In this document: positions 8,240 through 16,065 of the stretch, piece by piece
Layout: the number at the start of each line of letters is the position of its first letter
How positions within the stretch are numbered: position 1 is the first letter of the stretch
Assembly (NCBI GenBank): GCA_040384645.1
Contig: JAZKIX010000004.1
Span: 1 to 28,927, forward strand
DNA length: 28,927 nucleotides
DNA from: JAZKIX01 sp040384645
GTDB taxonomy: Bacteria; Pseudomonadota; Gammaproteobacteria; Burkholderiales; Burkholderiaceae_D
Direction of reading: 5' to 3'
Position numbers and translations under genes: made by a program
The notes under the pieces: model-generated
What the model saw: the letters and a program-made list of their open reading frames with translations, nothing else
Told to the model about the DNA's origin: nothing
Database searches by the model: none

Positions 8240-9601
8240 ATGGCATCACAGCAAAAACATTATCCGCATTACATCGATCTTAAGCCGGTCATGCGCACCG
8301 CTGGCGTGGTTCGTTTGCCGGGCTCGAAAAGCATATCCAATCGCACCCTGTTGCTGGCGGCGCTAGCCGACGGTGCAACCCAAATCCGGGACTTGCTGGC
8401 CTCGGACGATACCTTGGTGATGTTGGGTGCCTTGCAGGCTTTGGGGGTGAAATGGGAACACGTTTTCTCTGCATTAAATGGCGGCACGGAACAAATCGAG
8501 CAACACGTTGTGCACGGCGTGAACGGACATTTCCCTAATCATCATGCCGATCTTTTCATGGGAAATGCTGGTACTGCGATTCGCCCCTTGACGGCGGCGC
8601 TGGCTGTGATTGGCGGCGATTACACGCTGCATGGCGTGTCGCGCATGCATGAGCGCCCGATTGGCGATCTGGTTGATGCCTTGAATGCAGTCGGAACCCA
8701 GATTGAATATACCGGCCAGCCCGGTTTTCCGCCGTTGCATATCCGCCGCGGCCATATCCACGCGCAGAAAATGCAAGTGCGCGGCAACGTGTCGAGCCAA
8801 TTCCTGACCGCGCTTTTGATGTCGGCGCCCTTGATGGCGCGTGATTATCCGGTAGTGATCGAGGTGATCGGTGACTTGATTTCCAAGCCGTATATTGAAA
8901 TTACCCTCAATCTGATGCAGCGTTTCGGTGTCGCCGTTGAGCGAGATCGCTGGCAGACATTTACTGTGCAAGCCGGACAACATTACCGTAGTCCCGGCGT
9001 AATTCACGTCGAGGGAGATGCTTCATCCGCCTCGTATTTTTTAGCCGCGGGCGCGATTGCAGGCGGCCCAGTGCGGGTTGAAGGTGTCGGCAAGAGCAGT
9101 ATCCAGGGCGATATTCGTTTTGTCGAAGCGTTGGAGCAAATGGGCGCGACGATTACGATGGGCGAAAACTGGATTGAAGCGGCATCGAATGGTGTCTTGA
9201 AAGCGATCGACGCCGACTTTAACCATATTCCGGACGCCGCCATGACGATTGCGGTAGCGGCTCTGTATGCCGATGGCCCAAGTACCTTGCGCAATATCGC
9301 TAGCTGGCGCGTGAAGGAAACCGACCGCATTGCCGCGATGGCGACCGAATTGCGTAAATTGGGCGCGCAAGTGGAAGAGGGCGCAGATTATTTGCATATT
9401 TCGCCACCCGCGCAAATTCAGGCTGCGACCATTGACACCTACGACGACCATCGGATGGCTATGTGTTTTTCTTTGGCATCGCTGGATGGCAAGACGCGTC
9501 GCGGTAATAAGATTCGCATCAACGATCCGAAATGTGTGGCAAAAACTTTCCCTGATTATTTCGATGCCTTCGCCAAAATCACGCGCGACGATATGTTTTG
9601 A
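8240..9601 (+). CDS. aroA: 3-phosphoshikimate 1-carboxyvinyltransferase (EPSP synthase)
   Basis: 453-aa enzyme joining shikimate-3-phosphate and PEP, the sixth shikimate-pathway step and the target of glyphosate. AAGGA (8228-8232) sits 7 bases before the ATG. Substrate-binding motifs: LPGSKSISNR near residue 25, GNAGTAIRPLTAAL (class I type, glyphosate-sensitive in general), SSQFLTALLMSAP, and the C-terminal RVKETDRIAAMATELRKLGA with DDHRMAM. It is somewhat longer than the E. coli enzyme (427 aa), partly from extra residues before the GNAGT loop. Its last 38 bases overlap the start chosen for the next small gene. Confidence 0.98.
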   Translation: MASQQKHYPHYIDLKPVMRTAGVVRLPGSKSISNRTLLLAALADGATQIRDLLASDDTLVMLGALQALGVKWEHVFSALNGGTEQIEQHVVHGVNGHFPNHHADLFMGNAGTAIRPLTAALAVIGGDYTLHGVSRMHERPIGDLVDALNAVGTQIEYTGQPGFPPLHIRRGHIHAQKMQVRGNVSSQFLTALLMSAPLMARDYPVVIEVIGDLISKPYIEITLNLMQRFGVAVERDRWQTFTVQAGQHYRSPGVIHVEGDASSASYFLAAGAIAGGPVRVEGVGKSSIQGDIRFVEALEQMGATITMGENWIEAASNGVLKAIDADFNHIPDAAMTIAVAALYADGPSTLRNIASWRVKETDRIAAMATELRKLGAQVEEGADYLHISPPAQIQAATIDTYDDHRMAMCFSLASLDGKTRRGNKIRINDPKCVAKTFPDYFDAFAKITRDDMF

Positions 9602-9869
9602 GCATGCCTTTGCGATCCGTGATTTACGGCGGATTCCAGGCGTGGGGCCACGTATTGCGCAGGATTTATACGATCAAGGATTTCGTCAGGTCGATCAACT
9701 CAAGGGTTGCGATCCGCAAATTATTTATCAGCGGCAATGTGAGCTACAAGGTGGTCATGTCGATCGCTGTTGGCTGTATGTGGCTCGCTGCGCCGTGTAT
9801 TTTGCTGAAACGCCGGAGCCTGATCCAGGGTTGCTGAAGTGGTGGAACTGGCAAGACAGTGCTCTTTGA
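9564..9869 (+). CDS. Cdd1-like helix-hairpin-helix protein
   Basis: Small protein (101 aa from the chosen ATG) matching, from memory, the Cdd1 or 'pathogenicity locus' family (PF11731). It shows a helix-hairpin-helix DLRRIPGVGPRIAQDLYDQGF, then LKGCDPQIIYQRQCE, DRCWLYVARCAVYFAE and the characteristic ending LKWWNWQD. Function of the family is unknown; the HhH suggests nucleic-acid binding. The start is uncertain. The only in-frame ATG near enough is 9564, inside aroA and without a ribosome site, and it adds about 18 residues before the conserved part. No ATG or GTG lies in frame between the aroA stop and the HhH. It may be translationally coupled, use a rare start, or have lost its start. A second ORF in another frame here (9598-9837) has no family character. 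Confidence 0.7.
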   Translation: MPSPKSRATICFEHAFAIRDLRRIPGVGPRIAQDLYDQGFRQVDQLKGCDPQIIYQRQCELQGGHVDRCWLYVARCAVYFAETPEPDPGLLKWWNWQDSAL

Positions 9870-9893
9870 TGCGCTAAATACTGAAAATATACT
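9866..9893 (+). promoter_or_regulatory. candidate promoter for cmk-rpsA-ihfB
   Basis: TTGATG (9866-9871) and TATACT (9888-9893) are 16 bases apart, upstream of cmk and at the stop of the Cdd1-like gene. The -10 hexamer is also the outer block of repeat copy A, so promoter and repeat are intertwined. Matches are 4/6 and 5/6. Unproven. Confidence 0.3.
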
Positions 9894-9967
9894 GGTGGGT
9901 GTATTTATTTTCTTGCAATGAATACGTGCGGATACTAGGTATATTTGTCATATACCCCCTATTTTTA
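9885..9967 (-). repeat. 83-bp dispersed element, copy A
   Basis: Read on the minus strand this copy has an A/T run and GGGGG (plus-strand CCCCC 9955-9959), CGCACG 24 bases on (plus-strand 9925-9930), then AGTATATTT after exactly 31 bases (plus-strand AAATATACT 9885-9893). Two more copies with the same spacing lie at 24474-24555 and 25831-25913. This copy also holds a 7-bp hairpin, GGTATAT-TTGTC-ATATACC (9938-9956), which the others lack. Read from the G block it opens a 25-codon frame (ATG ... TAG). Identity unknown. Confidence 0.85.
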
Positions 9968-9997
9968 AGCTAATTTAAGATAAGAAATACACTAAAT

Positions 9998-10666
9998 ATG
10001 AGCTTGAGCCATATTCCAGTTATTACCATAGATGGGCCGACGGCATCCGGCAAAGGTACCGTTGCCCATAAGATCGCTAATCGGCTCGGGTTTCATTATC
10101 TCGATTCTGGCGCGCTGTACCGATTGGTTGCACTATCGGCATTGCGAAAAGGCATTGATCTGACAGATGAGCATGCCCTCGCCAAATTGGCCGCAGCGCT
10201 GCCATGTTCATTTGACGGAGAACACGTTCTGTTGGCCCATGAAAATGTGAGCGCGGCCATCCGTGCTGAGGAAGTGGGCAACACGGCATCAAAAATTGCT
10301 GCCCTGACTGCGGTGCGCCAAGCTCTATATGGTTTGCAACTACGCTTCAGGAAAGCGCCCGGTTTGGTGGCCGATGGGCGCGATATGGGTACCGTTATTT
10401 TCCCCCATGCGCAATTGAAGGTGTTCATGACTGCAAGTGCTGAAGCGCGTGCGCAAAGACGCTATAAGCAATTGATTGACAAGGGATTTTCTGCTAGTAT
10501 GCATGACCTTCTAGAGGATTTGACCGAGCGTGATGCACGCGATGCGAATCGCTCAGTATCCCCGCTCAAGCCAGCAGAAGATGCAATTGTTCTTGATACC
10601 TCAGTAATTACTGCTGATCAGGCAGTGGAGTGTGTTCTTGGATGGGTTGCGGCATTAAAAGTGTAA
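9998..10666 (+). CDS. cmk: cytidylate kinase
   Basis: 222-aa kinase that phosphorylates CMP and dCMP to the diphosphates. P-loop GPTASGKGT at residues 13-21, the DSGALYRL nucleoside-monophosphate segment, and the VADGRDMGTVIFP motif (usually GRDIGT) are all present; R..RR...L in the lid region follows. The ATG at 9998 places the P-loop at the normal position, but no good ribosome site precedes it. It lies just upstream of rpsA, as in most proteobacteria, and repeat copy A occupies its leader. Confidence 0.97.
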   Translation: MSLSHIPVITIDGPTASGKGTVAHKIANRLGFHYLDSGALYRLVALSALRKGIDLTDEHALAKLAAALPCSFDGEHVLLAHENVSAAIRAEEVGNTASKIAALTAVRQALYGLQLRFRKAPGLVADGRDMGTVIFPHAQLKVFMTASAEARAQRRYKQLIDKGFSASMHDLLEDLTERDARDANRSVSPLKPAEDAIVLDTSVITADQAVECVLGWVAALKV

Positions 10667-10786
10667 TTTGCGAAATACCGTTGTGCATTGGTGTCCGATG
10701 GGCGCAAGGCCTGTTTGGATGTTGATAAACCTAACCCAGTTGAAGCCGCAATGTGTGGTACTTACTGGATAACCTGCTTAAAACCT

Positions 10787-12502
10787 ATGTCTACAGCTAC
10801 ATCCTCTGAATCATTTGGTATGGAAAGTTTCGCCGCCCTCTTTGAGGAATCGTTGTCGCGTCAAGATATGCGCTCCGGTGAAGTCATTTCCGCTGAAGTC
10901 GTTCGCCTTGATCATAACTTCGTTATCGTCAACGCCGGCCTCAAATCCGAAGCATTTATTCCCATTGAAGAATTCAAAAACGATCAAGGCGAACTTGAAG
11001 TCAAGGTAGGCGACTTCGTTTCCGTAGCGATCGAATCGTTGGAAAACGGTTTTGGCGACACCATCCTGTCGCGCGATAAAGCAAAACGTCTGGCATCGTG
11101 GCTCGCGCTTGAAAAAGCAATGGAGTCTGGCGAGATCGTCATCGGTACCGTCAACGGTAAAGTCAAGGGCGGCTTGACCGTTCTGACCAACGGCATTCGT
11201 GCTTTCTTGCCGGGTTCGCTGGTTGATACACGTCCAGTAAAAGACACGACACCGTTTGAAGGTAAAACGATGGAGTTCAAGGTCATCAAACTCGACCGCA
11301 AGCGTAATAACGTCGTGTTGTCACGCCGCGCTGTGATCGAAGCATCGATGGGCGAAGAGCGTCAAAAATTGATGGAAACATTGAAAGAAGGCACCGTGGT
11401 TACCGGTGTTGTCAAGAATATCACCGACTACGGCGCGTTCGTTGACCTCGGCGGTATCGATGGCTTGTTGCACATTACCGATCTGGCATGGCGTCGTGTG
11501 CGTCACCCATCGGAAGTGCTGACAGTCGGTCAAGAAATCACTGCAAAAGTACTCAAATACGATCAAGAAAAGAACCGTGTTTCACTCGGCGTCAAACAAT
11601 TGGGCGACGATCCTTGGACCGGTTTGTCACGTCGTTACCCACAAAGCACACGCTTGTTCGGTAAAGTCACCAATCTGACTGACTACGGCGCATTCGTTGA
11701 AGTCGAGCAAGGTATCGAAGGGTTGGTCCACGTTTCAGAAATGGATTGGACCAACAAGAACGTAGCACCAAACAAAGTCGTTCAATTGGGCGATGAAGTT
11801 GAAGTCATGGTCTTGGAAATCGACGAAGAACGTCGTCGTATCAGTCTCGGCATGAAGCAATGCAAAGCTAATCCTTGGGATGACTTTGCTGTAACCCACA
11901 AGAAGGGCGACAAAGTTCGCGGCGCAATCAAATCGATTACCGATTTCGGCGTGTTCATCGGCTTGGCTGGCAATATCGACGGTCTGGTGCATTTGTCCGA
12001 TCTGTCATGGACAGAGACTGGCGAAGAAGCAGTTCGTCGCTTCAAGAAGGGCGATGATCTGGAAGCCATCGTGTTGGCAATCGATGTTGAGCGTGAGCGC
12101 GTTTCCCTCGGCGTCAAGCAACTTGAAGGCGACCCATTCAATAACTTCGCTGCTATGAACGACAAGGGCGCGCTGGTAACAGGTACGGTCAAATCGGTTG
12201 AGCCTAAAGGCGCAGTAATCCAATTGTCGGAAGAAGTAGAAGGCTACTTGCGTGCTTCCGAAATTTCCCGTGACCGCGTGGAAGATGCCGGTTCGCACTT
12301 GAAAGTTGGCGACACAGTCGAGGCGATGGTATTGAACATCGACCGTAAAGCACGCGGCATTCAATTGTCGATCAAGGCTAAAGACAATGTCGAAACGCAA
12401 GAAGCAATGCAGAAAATGTCCAGCGCATCGGACAATAATGCCGCTTCCGGTACGACCAGCTTGGGCGCATTGTTAAAAGCCAAATTCGACAACAAGAACT
12501 AA
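10787..12502 (+). CDS. rpsA: 30S ribosomal protein S1
   Basis: 571-aa RNA-binding ribosomal protein that helps the 30S subunit unfold and bind mRNA. An open frame extends 99 bases further upstream, but the family start in Burkholderiales is MSTA..., followed by ESFAALFEESLSRQDMR, so 10787 is chosen. Six S1 domains follow in order, approximately at 29-95, 115-180, 200-270, 287-357, 374-443 and 460-530; domains 3-5 show the strong DYGAFV / DFGVFI core with GLLHITDL, GLVHVSEM and GLVHLSDL. The last domain is more divergent, as usual. There is no Shine-Dalgarno sequence before the ATG. Neighbours cmk and ihfB are the standard ones. Confidence 0.98.
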   Translation: MSTATSSESFGMESFAALFEESLSRQDMRSGEVISAEVVRLDHNFVIVNAGLKSEAFIPIEEFKNDQGELEVKVGDFVSVAIESLENGFGDTILSRDKAKRLASWLALEKAMESGEIVIGTVNGKVKGGLTVLTNGIRAFLPGSLVDTRPVKDTTPFEGKTMEFKVIKLDRKRNNVVLSRRAVIEASMGEERQKLMETLKEGTVVTGVVKNITDYGAFVDLGGIDGLLHITDLAWRRVRHPSEVLTVGQEITAKVLKYDQEKNRVSLGVKQLGDDPWTGLSRRYPQSTRLFGKVTNLTDYGAFVEVEQGIEGLVHVSEMDWTNKNVAPNKVVQLGDEVEVMVLEIDEERRRISLGMKQCKANPWDDFAVTHKKGDKVRGAIKSITDFGVFIGLAGNIDGLVHLSDLSWTETGEEAVRRFKKGDDLEAIVLAIDVERERVSLGVKQLEGDPFNNFAAMNDKGALVTGTVKSVEPKGAVIQLSEEVEGYLRASEISRDRVEDAGSHLKVGDTVEAMVLNIDRKARGIQLSIKAKDNVETQEAMQKMSSASDNNAASGTTSLGALLKAKFDNKN

Positions 12503-12522
12503 TCTAGCTGTCGGATTTATAA

Positions 12523-12828
12523 ATGACAAAGTCGGAGTTGATCAACCGCCTGGCTGAGCGTTATTCTCAGCTAGTGGCCAAAGATGCAGATTGCGCGGTT
12601 AAAACGATGCTTGATGCAATGGCTGATGCGTTGGCGAGTGGTCAACGTATTGAGATTCGGGGATTCGGTAGCTTCGCGCTGAACTCCCGGCCTCCGCGGA
12701 TTGGCCGTAATCCAAAATCCGGCGACAAGGTGATGGTGCCTGAAAAAAGGGTGCCACATTTCAAGCCAGGAAAAGAATTGCGTGAACGCGTGGATGCAAT
12801 GGTCGGACAACCGATTATGGAAGACTAA
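12523..12828 (+). CDS. ihfB: integration host factor subunit beta
   Basis: 101-aa nucleoid protein that pairs with IHF-alpha and bends DNA sharply at specific sites. It has the HU/IHF fold: MTKSELINRLA at the N-terminus, IEIRGFGSFALN, and the beta-arm GRNPKSGDKVMVPEK with the Pro that intercalates into DNA. PHFKPGKELRERV closes the fold. It begins 20 bases after rpsA with only a weak ribosome site, so it is likely co-transcribed with rpsA as in other proteobacteria, and a strong terminator follows immediately. Confidence 0.98.
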   Translation: MTKSELINRLAERYSQLVAKDADCAVKTMLDAMADALASGQRIEIRGFGSFALNSRPPRIGRNPKSGDKVMVPEKRVPHFKPGKELRERVDAMVGQPIMED

Positions 12829-12846
12829 GTCGTTTGCAAGCGAATG

Positions 12847-12875
12847 AAACGGCATCCTCGGATGCCGTTTTTTTT
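12847..12875 (+). terminator. Rho-independent terminator after ihfB
   Basis: AAACGGCATCC and GGATGCCGTTT form an 11-bp stem around a 2-base TC turn (the top pair must open), followed by an unbroken run of eight T (12868-12875). It closes the cmk-rpsA-ihfB unit and separates it from lapA. Confidence 0.92.
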
Positions 12876-12946
12876 CACGTACAATTTCGTTCGCAGCCTG
12901 AATTCTCATCGAAAAACAAGAAGCGAATAACAAAGGACTATTTGCC

Positions 12947-13273
12947 ATGAAATCTATCGCCAAATTCATTACGATCGTTCTTTTTATTGCCTTATTCGTT
13001 ATATTTTTTGATTTTGCATTACGTAATTCAGAAGATGTCACATTACATTTTTTTTTAAATTATCAAATTCGGCGGCCGCTGGCCTTATTTTTGTTGACAT
13101 TTTTGGTGGGCGGTTTTGTGATGGGCGTTCTTGCGATGACTCCGACTCTGTTTCGTAATCGCCGGCAATTGTCCAAAAACAAGAAAGCCATTTTGTCATT
13201 GGAGCAAGAATCTGTAGCGCAACAAAAGGCGCGTACGCAGCAGCCCTCTACAGATACCATTGTCACCAGATAA
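12947..13273 (+). CDS. lapA: LapA-like inner-membrane protein (DUF1049)
   Basis: 108-aa protein with two predicted membrane helices, at about residues 5-24 and 45-65, separated by the short RNSEDVTLHFF loop typical of LapA (YciS). A positively charged, coiled-coil-like tail follows (RNRRQLSKNKKAILSLEQE). LapA works with LapB at the inner membrane in controlling LPS synthesis and LpxC turnover in E. coli. AAAGGA (12932-12937) lies 9 bases before the ATG. lapB follows 46 bases later; the pair is the usual arrangement. Confidence 0.92.
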   Translation: MKSIAKFITIVLFIALFVIFFDFALRNSEDVTLHFFLNYQIRRPLALFLLTFLVGGFVMGVLAMTPTLFRNRRQLSKNKKAILSLEQESVAQQKARTQQPSTDTIVTR

Positions 13274-13319
13274 ATTTTTTTAATCCGCTCTGTCTACAGG
13301 AATATTTTTTTAAAAGCCC

Positions 13320-14540
13320 ATGGAATTTGAAATTTGGTGGTTGCTCGGCATTCCAGTATTCTTTGGTTTGGGCTGGGTTGCAGCACGCGTTGATATTCAT
13401 CAATTGCTTTCTGAATTTTTTCTGTTCCTTTTAATCTATTCCATGAAGTANNNNNNNNNNTCGCGTAGCTTGCCGCATGGCTACTTCAAGGGTCTAAATT
13501 TCTTGCTTAACGAGCAGCCCGACAAAGCGATTGACGCTTTTATCGAAATTGTAAAACTTGACCCTGAAACTGCGGACATGCATTTTGCCCTCGGTAATCT
13601 TTTTCGTCGTCGCGGTGAGACTGAGCGTGCAATTAGAGTGCATCAAAACCTGTTGTCCCGACCCGACCTTCCACAAGAGCAGCAAGTACATGCCCGCTAT
13701 GAGTTAGGACAAGATTATCTTAAGGCCGGCTTACTGGATCGTGCTGAAGAGACATTCAATAGCTTAGTTGACACGCAATATAGTGCGCAAGCCCGACGTG
13801 CATTACTAGAAATTTATCAGCGTGAAAAAGAATGGCGGCGCGCGATTGAGGCGGCATATGCTTTACAGGAATCCGGTGCGGGTGGACGTCAAAGAGAAAT
13901 AGCTCAGTTCTACTGCGAGTTAGCGCTCGACGAATTGGTTCATACGCATCCAACCGCAGCAATGTCCTTGTTAGAGCAGGCATTGACGGCGGATAGAAAA
14001 AACGTGCGCGCTACGATGTTGATTGGCGATGTATATTTGGCAAGCGCGGAGGTCGAAAATGCCCTGCTTGCATGGCGCCGGGTCGAGCAACAGAGTGTGC
14101 CGCACGTAGCCTTGGTGGCGCAACGCTTGATGGATGGTTATCGCGCCGTTGGCCGTCCTCAAGAAGGGGTAAAGCTGTTGAAATCGTATATGGCGGACGC
14201 GTCATCTATCGATTTGCTAGAAGTGGTTTTTAAAGCAGTAATCGAGTTGGATGGCGTTGATGCAGCGAATCAACTTGTCAGCGACGAGTTGCGCCGCACC
14301 CCGACCTTACTAGGTTTAGATAAATTGCTCGAAGCGCGCTTAATGAACGCGAATCCTGAAAGCCGTCCTGAACTATCGTTAGTGAAAAATCTGGTGCATG
14401 GTTATGCGCAAAAACTGGCGCGCTATCAATGTAGCCATTGCGGTTTCAAAGCGCGTCAATTTTATTGGCAATGCCCAGGTTGCAATCACTGGGAAAGTTA
14501 TCCGCCGCGTCGAACTGAAGAACTTAATGTGATGAATTGA
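13320..14540 (+). CDS. lapB: LapB (YciM) tetratricopeptide protein, interrupted by an assembly gap
   Basis: About 406 aa including four unknown codons. LapB is an inner-membrane-anchored TPR protein that regulates LPS assembly and promotes LpxC degradation by FtsH in E. coli. A single N-terminal helix (IWWLLGIPVFFGLGW) is followed by TPR units from about residue 60 (GLNFLLNEQPDKAIDAF, HFALGNLFRRRGETERAI) and a C-terminal rubredoxin-like metal knot, YQCSHCGF...WQCPGCNHW. Ten N lie at 13451-13460. The frame stays open, but 15 codons (13416-13460, including the N) separate LLSE from SRSLP, whereas relatives run straight through at this point. The extra piece is probably a contig-edge artefact. 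Family call is firm. Confidence 0.93.
   Translation: MEFEIWWLLGIPVFFGLGWVAARVDIHQLLSEFFLFLLIYSMKXXXXSRSLPHGYFKGLNFLLNEQPDKAIDAFIEIVKLDPETADMHFALGNLFRRRGETERAIRVHQNLLSRPDLPQEQQVHARYELGQDYLKAGLLDRAEETFNSLVDTQYSAQARRALLEIYQREKEWRRAIEAAYALQESGAGGRQREIAQFYCELALDELVHTHPTAAMSLLEQALTADRKNVRATMLIGDVYLASAEVENALLAWRRVEQQSVPHVALVAQRLMDGYRAVGRPQEGVKLLKSYMADASSIDLLEVVFKAVIELDGVDAANQLVSDELRRTPTLLGLDKLLEARLMNANPESRPELSLVKNLVHGYAQKLARYQCSHCGFKARQFYWQCPGCNHWESYPPRRTEELNVMN
13451..13460. other. assembly gap (10 N) in lapB
   Basis: Ten N. The 35 bases on the left (13416-13450) translate to FFLFLLIYSMK, which does not fit the LapB family, so they are suspect too. Confidence 0.95.
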
Positions 14541-14641
14541 GATGTCGCCCAAATATGGCGTTTGTAACTGACAAGATCGCGTTGCTATTTTATCGCTTGT
14601 ATTCAAATTTTTCTCTGGCGCTTTCCGCCTAATTTAAGTTC

Positions 14642-16034
14642 ATGAAAATCACAATTATTGGCACCGGTTATGTTGGCTTGGTTACAGGGGCATGTTTAGC
14701 CGAATTAGGTAACGATGTGTTTTGTCTTGATATTGATACGCGCAAGATCGCGATGCTGAATTGTGGCAAGATTCCGATTTATGAACCTGGCTTGGAAGAA
14801 ATCGTGGCTCGTAATTGCGCTGCGGGGCGCTTGAAATTTTCCACCGACATCGAAGCTAGTGTCGCTCATGGCGAGGTGCAATTTATTGCCGTCGGTACGC
14901 CTCCGGATGAAGACGGTTCTGCCGACCTACAGTACGTTCTGAATGCCGCCAGAAATATTGGGCGCCATATGAACGAATTTAAGGTTGTAGTTGACAAATC
15001 GACCGTACCTGTGGGAACTGCAGATAAAGTTCGAGATGCAGTTCAATTGCAATTAAGTAATCGTGGCAACAATTCAAAATTCGCAGTGATCTCAAATCCT
15101 GAGTTCTTAAAAGAAGGCGCTGCGGTTGAGGATTTTATGCGGCCAGATCGAATCGTGATTGGTTGCGACGACACAATGGAAGGGCAGAAGGCACGTAATT
15201 TGATGCGGAAGTTATACGCACCATTTAATCGGAATCATGAGCGCACGTTCTGGATGGATATTCGTTCTGCAGAATTTACAAAATACGCAGCCAATGCCAT
15301 GTTGGCAACACGTATTTCGTTCATGAATGAACTTGCTAATCTAGCGGATCAAGTCGGCGCCGATATTGATGATATTCGCAACGAGCAGCAGCGTAACGGC
15401 AAANNNNNNNNNNNNNNNNNNNNTTGGGCATGGATTCCTGTACGCTGGCTGTGGTTATGGTGGCTCGTGCTTTCCAAAGGATGTGCAGGCACTGGAGCGT
15501 ACGGCGCGTGAATACGGCAAGGAATTGTTGATTTTGCGCGCTGTAGAGGCGGTCAACCGCAACCAAAAACTTGTACTTGGAAATAAGATCGTTGCCCGTT
15601 TCGGCGAGGACTTGAGAGGTAAGCATTTCGCACTCTGGGGTTTGGCTTTTAAGCCAAATACCGACGATATGCGTGAGGCACCATCGAGGATATTGATAGG
15701 AGCAATGCTCGAACGTGGCGCTACAGTTGCTGTATACGATCCTGTCGCAATGGCTGAGGCAAAGAGGGTGTTTGAACAAGATTTTGTCGAGAAACCGGAC
15801 CTTCTTTTACGCATCCGATTTGCCGATGACCCAACTGATGCGCTAGTTGGCGCCGATGCGCTAGCGATCGTAACGGAATGGAAGGCATTTCGTAGTCCTG
15901 ATTTTGAAACGATCAAGAATTTGTTGAAGTCACCTGTCATTTTCGACGGGCGTAATCTTTTTGGGCCGAGGCTCATGGCCGATTCTGGTTTTGAATACCA
16001 TGGAATCGGTCGCTCTGTATTGACCCAAACATAA
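14642..16034 (+). CDS. ugd: UDP-glucose 6-dehydrogenase, split by an assembly gap
   Basis: Oxidises UDP-glucose to UDP-glucuronate with two NAD+, supplying sugar for LPS modification or polysaccharide. The N-terminal half (14642-15403) starts with Rossmann motif IIGTGYVGLVTGACLAE and contains VAVGTPPDEDGSADL, STVPVGTADKV, SNPEFLKEGAAVEDFMRPDRIVIG (read in pieces) and KYAANAMLATRISFMNE. The C-terminal half after 20 N (15424-16034) has the catalytic cysteine in GCGYGGSCFPKD, LAFKPNTDDMREAPS and the terminal VFDGRN. The halves are in different frames only because the N run has arbitrary length; the gene is probably intact. The 27 bases before the gap (RNEQQRNGK) do not match the expected GIGSD-type segment. 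It lies 31 bases upstream of hldA. Confidence 0.92.
15404..15423. other. assembly gap (20 N) in ugd
   Basis: Twenty N between the cofactor-binding half and the catalytic-cysteine half of ugd. The apparent frame change across it reflects unknown gap size. Confidence 0.95.
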
Positions 16035-16065
16035 CGCAGGTTTACTTTAAAATTGATCGATAAGC

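Noticed and set aside
9598..9837. 79-aa ORF (TTG start) just after aroA
   Set aside because: Overlaps the Cdd1-like frame, which has clear family motifs; this one has none.
9885..9893. LexA (SOS) box in the dispersed element
   Set aside because: TATACTG..CAGTATA-like arms recall LexA sites, but the spacer is too short and the central alternating AT is missing.
9938..9956. GGTATAT hairpin as a conserved small-RNA terminator in the dispersed element
   Set aside because: Only copy A can form it; copies B and C do not, so it is not a conserved feature of the element.
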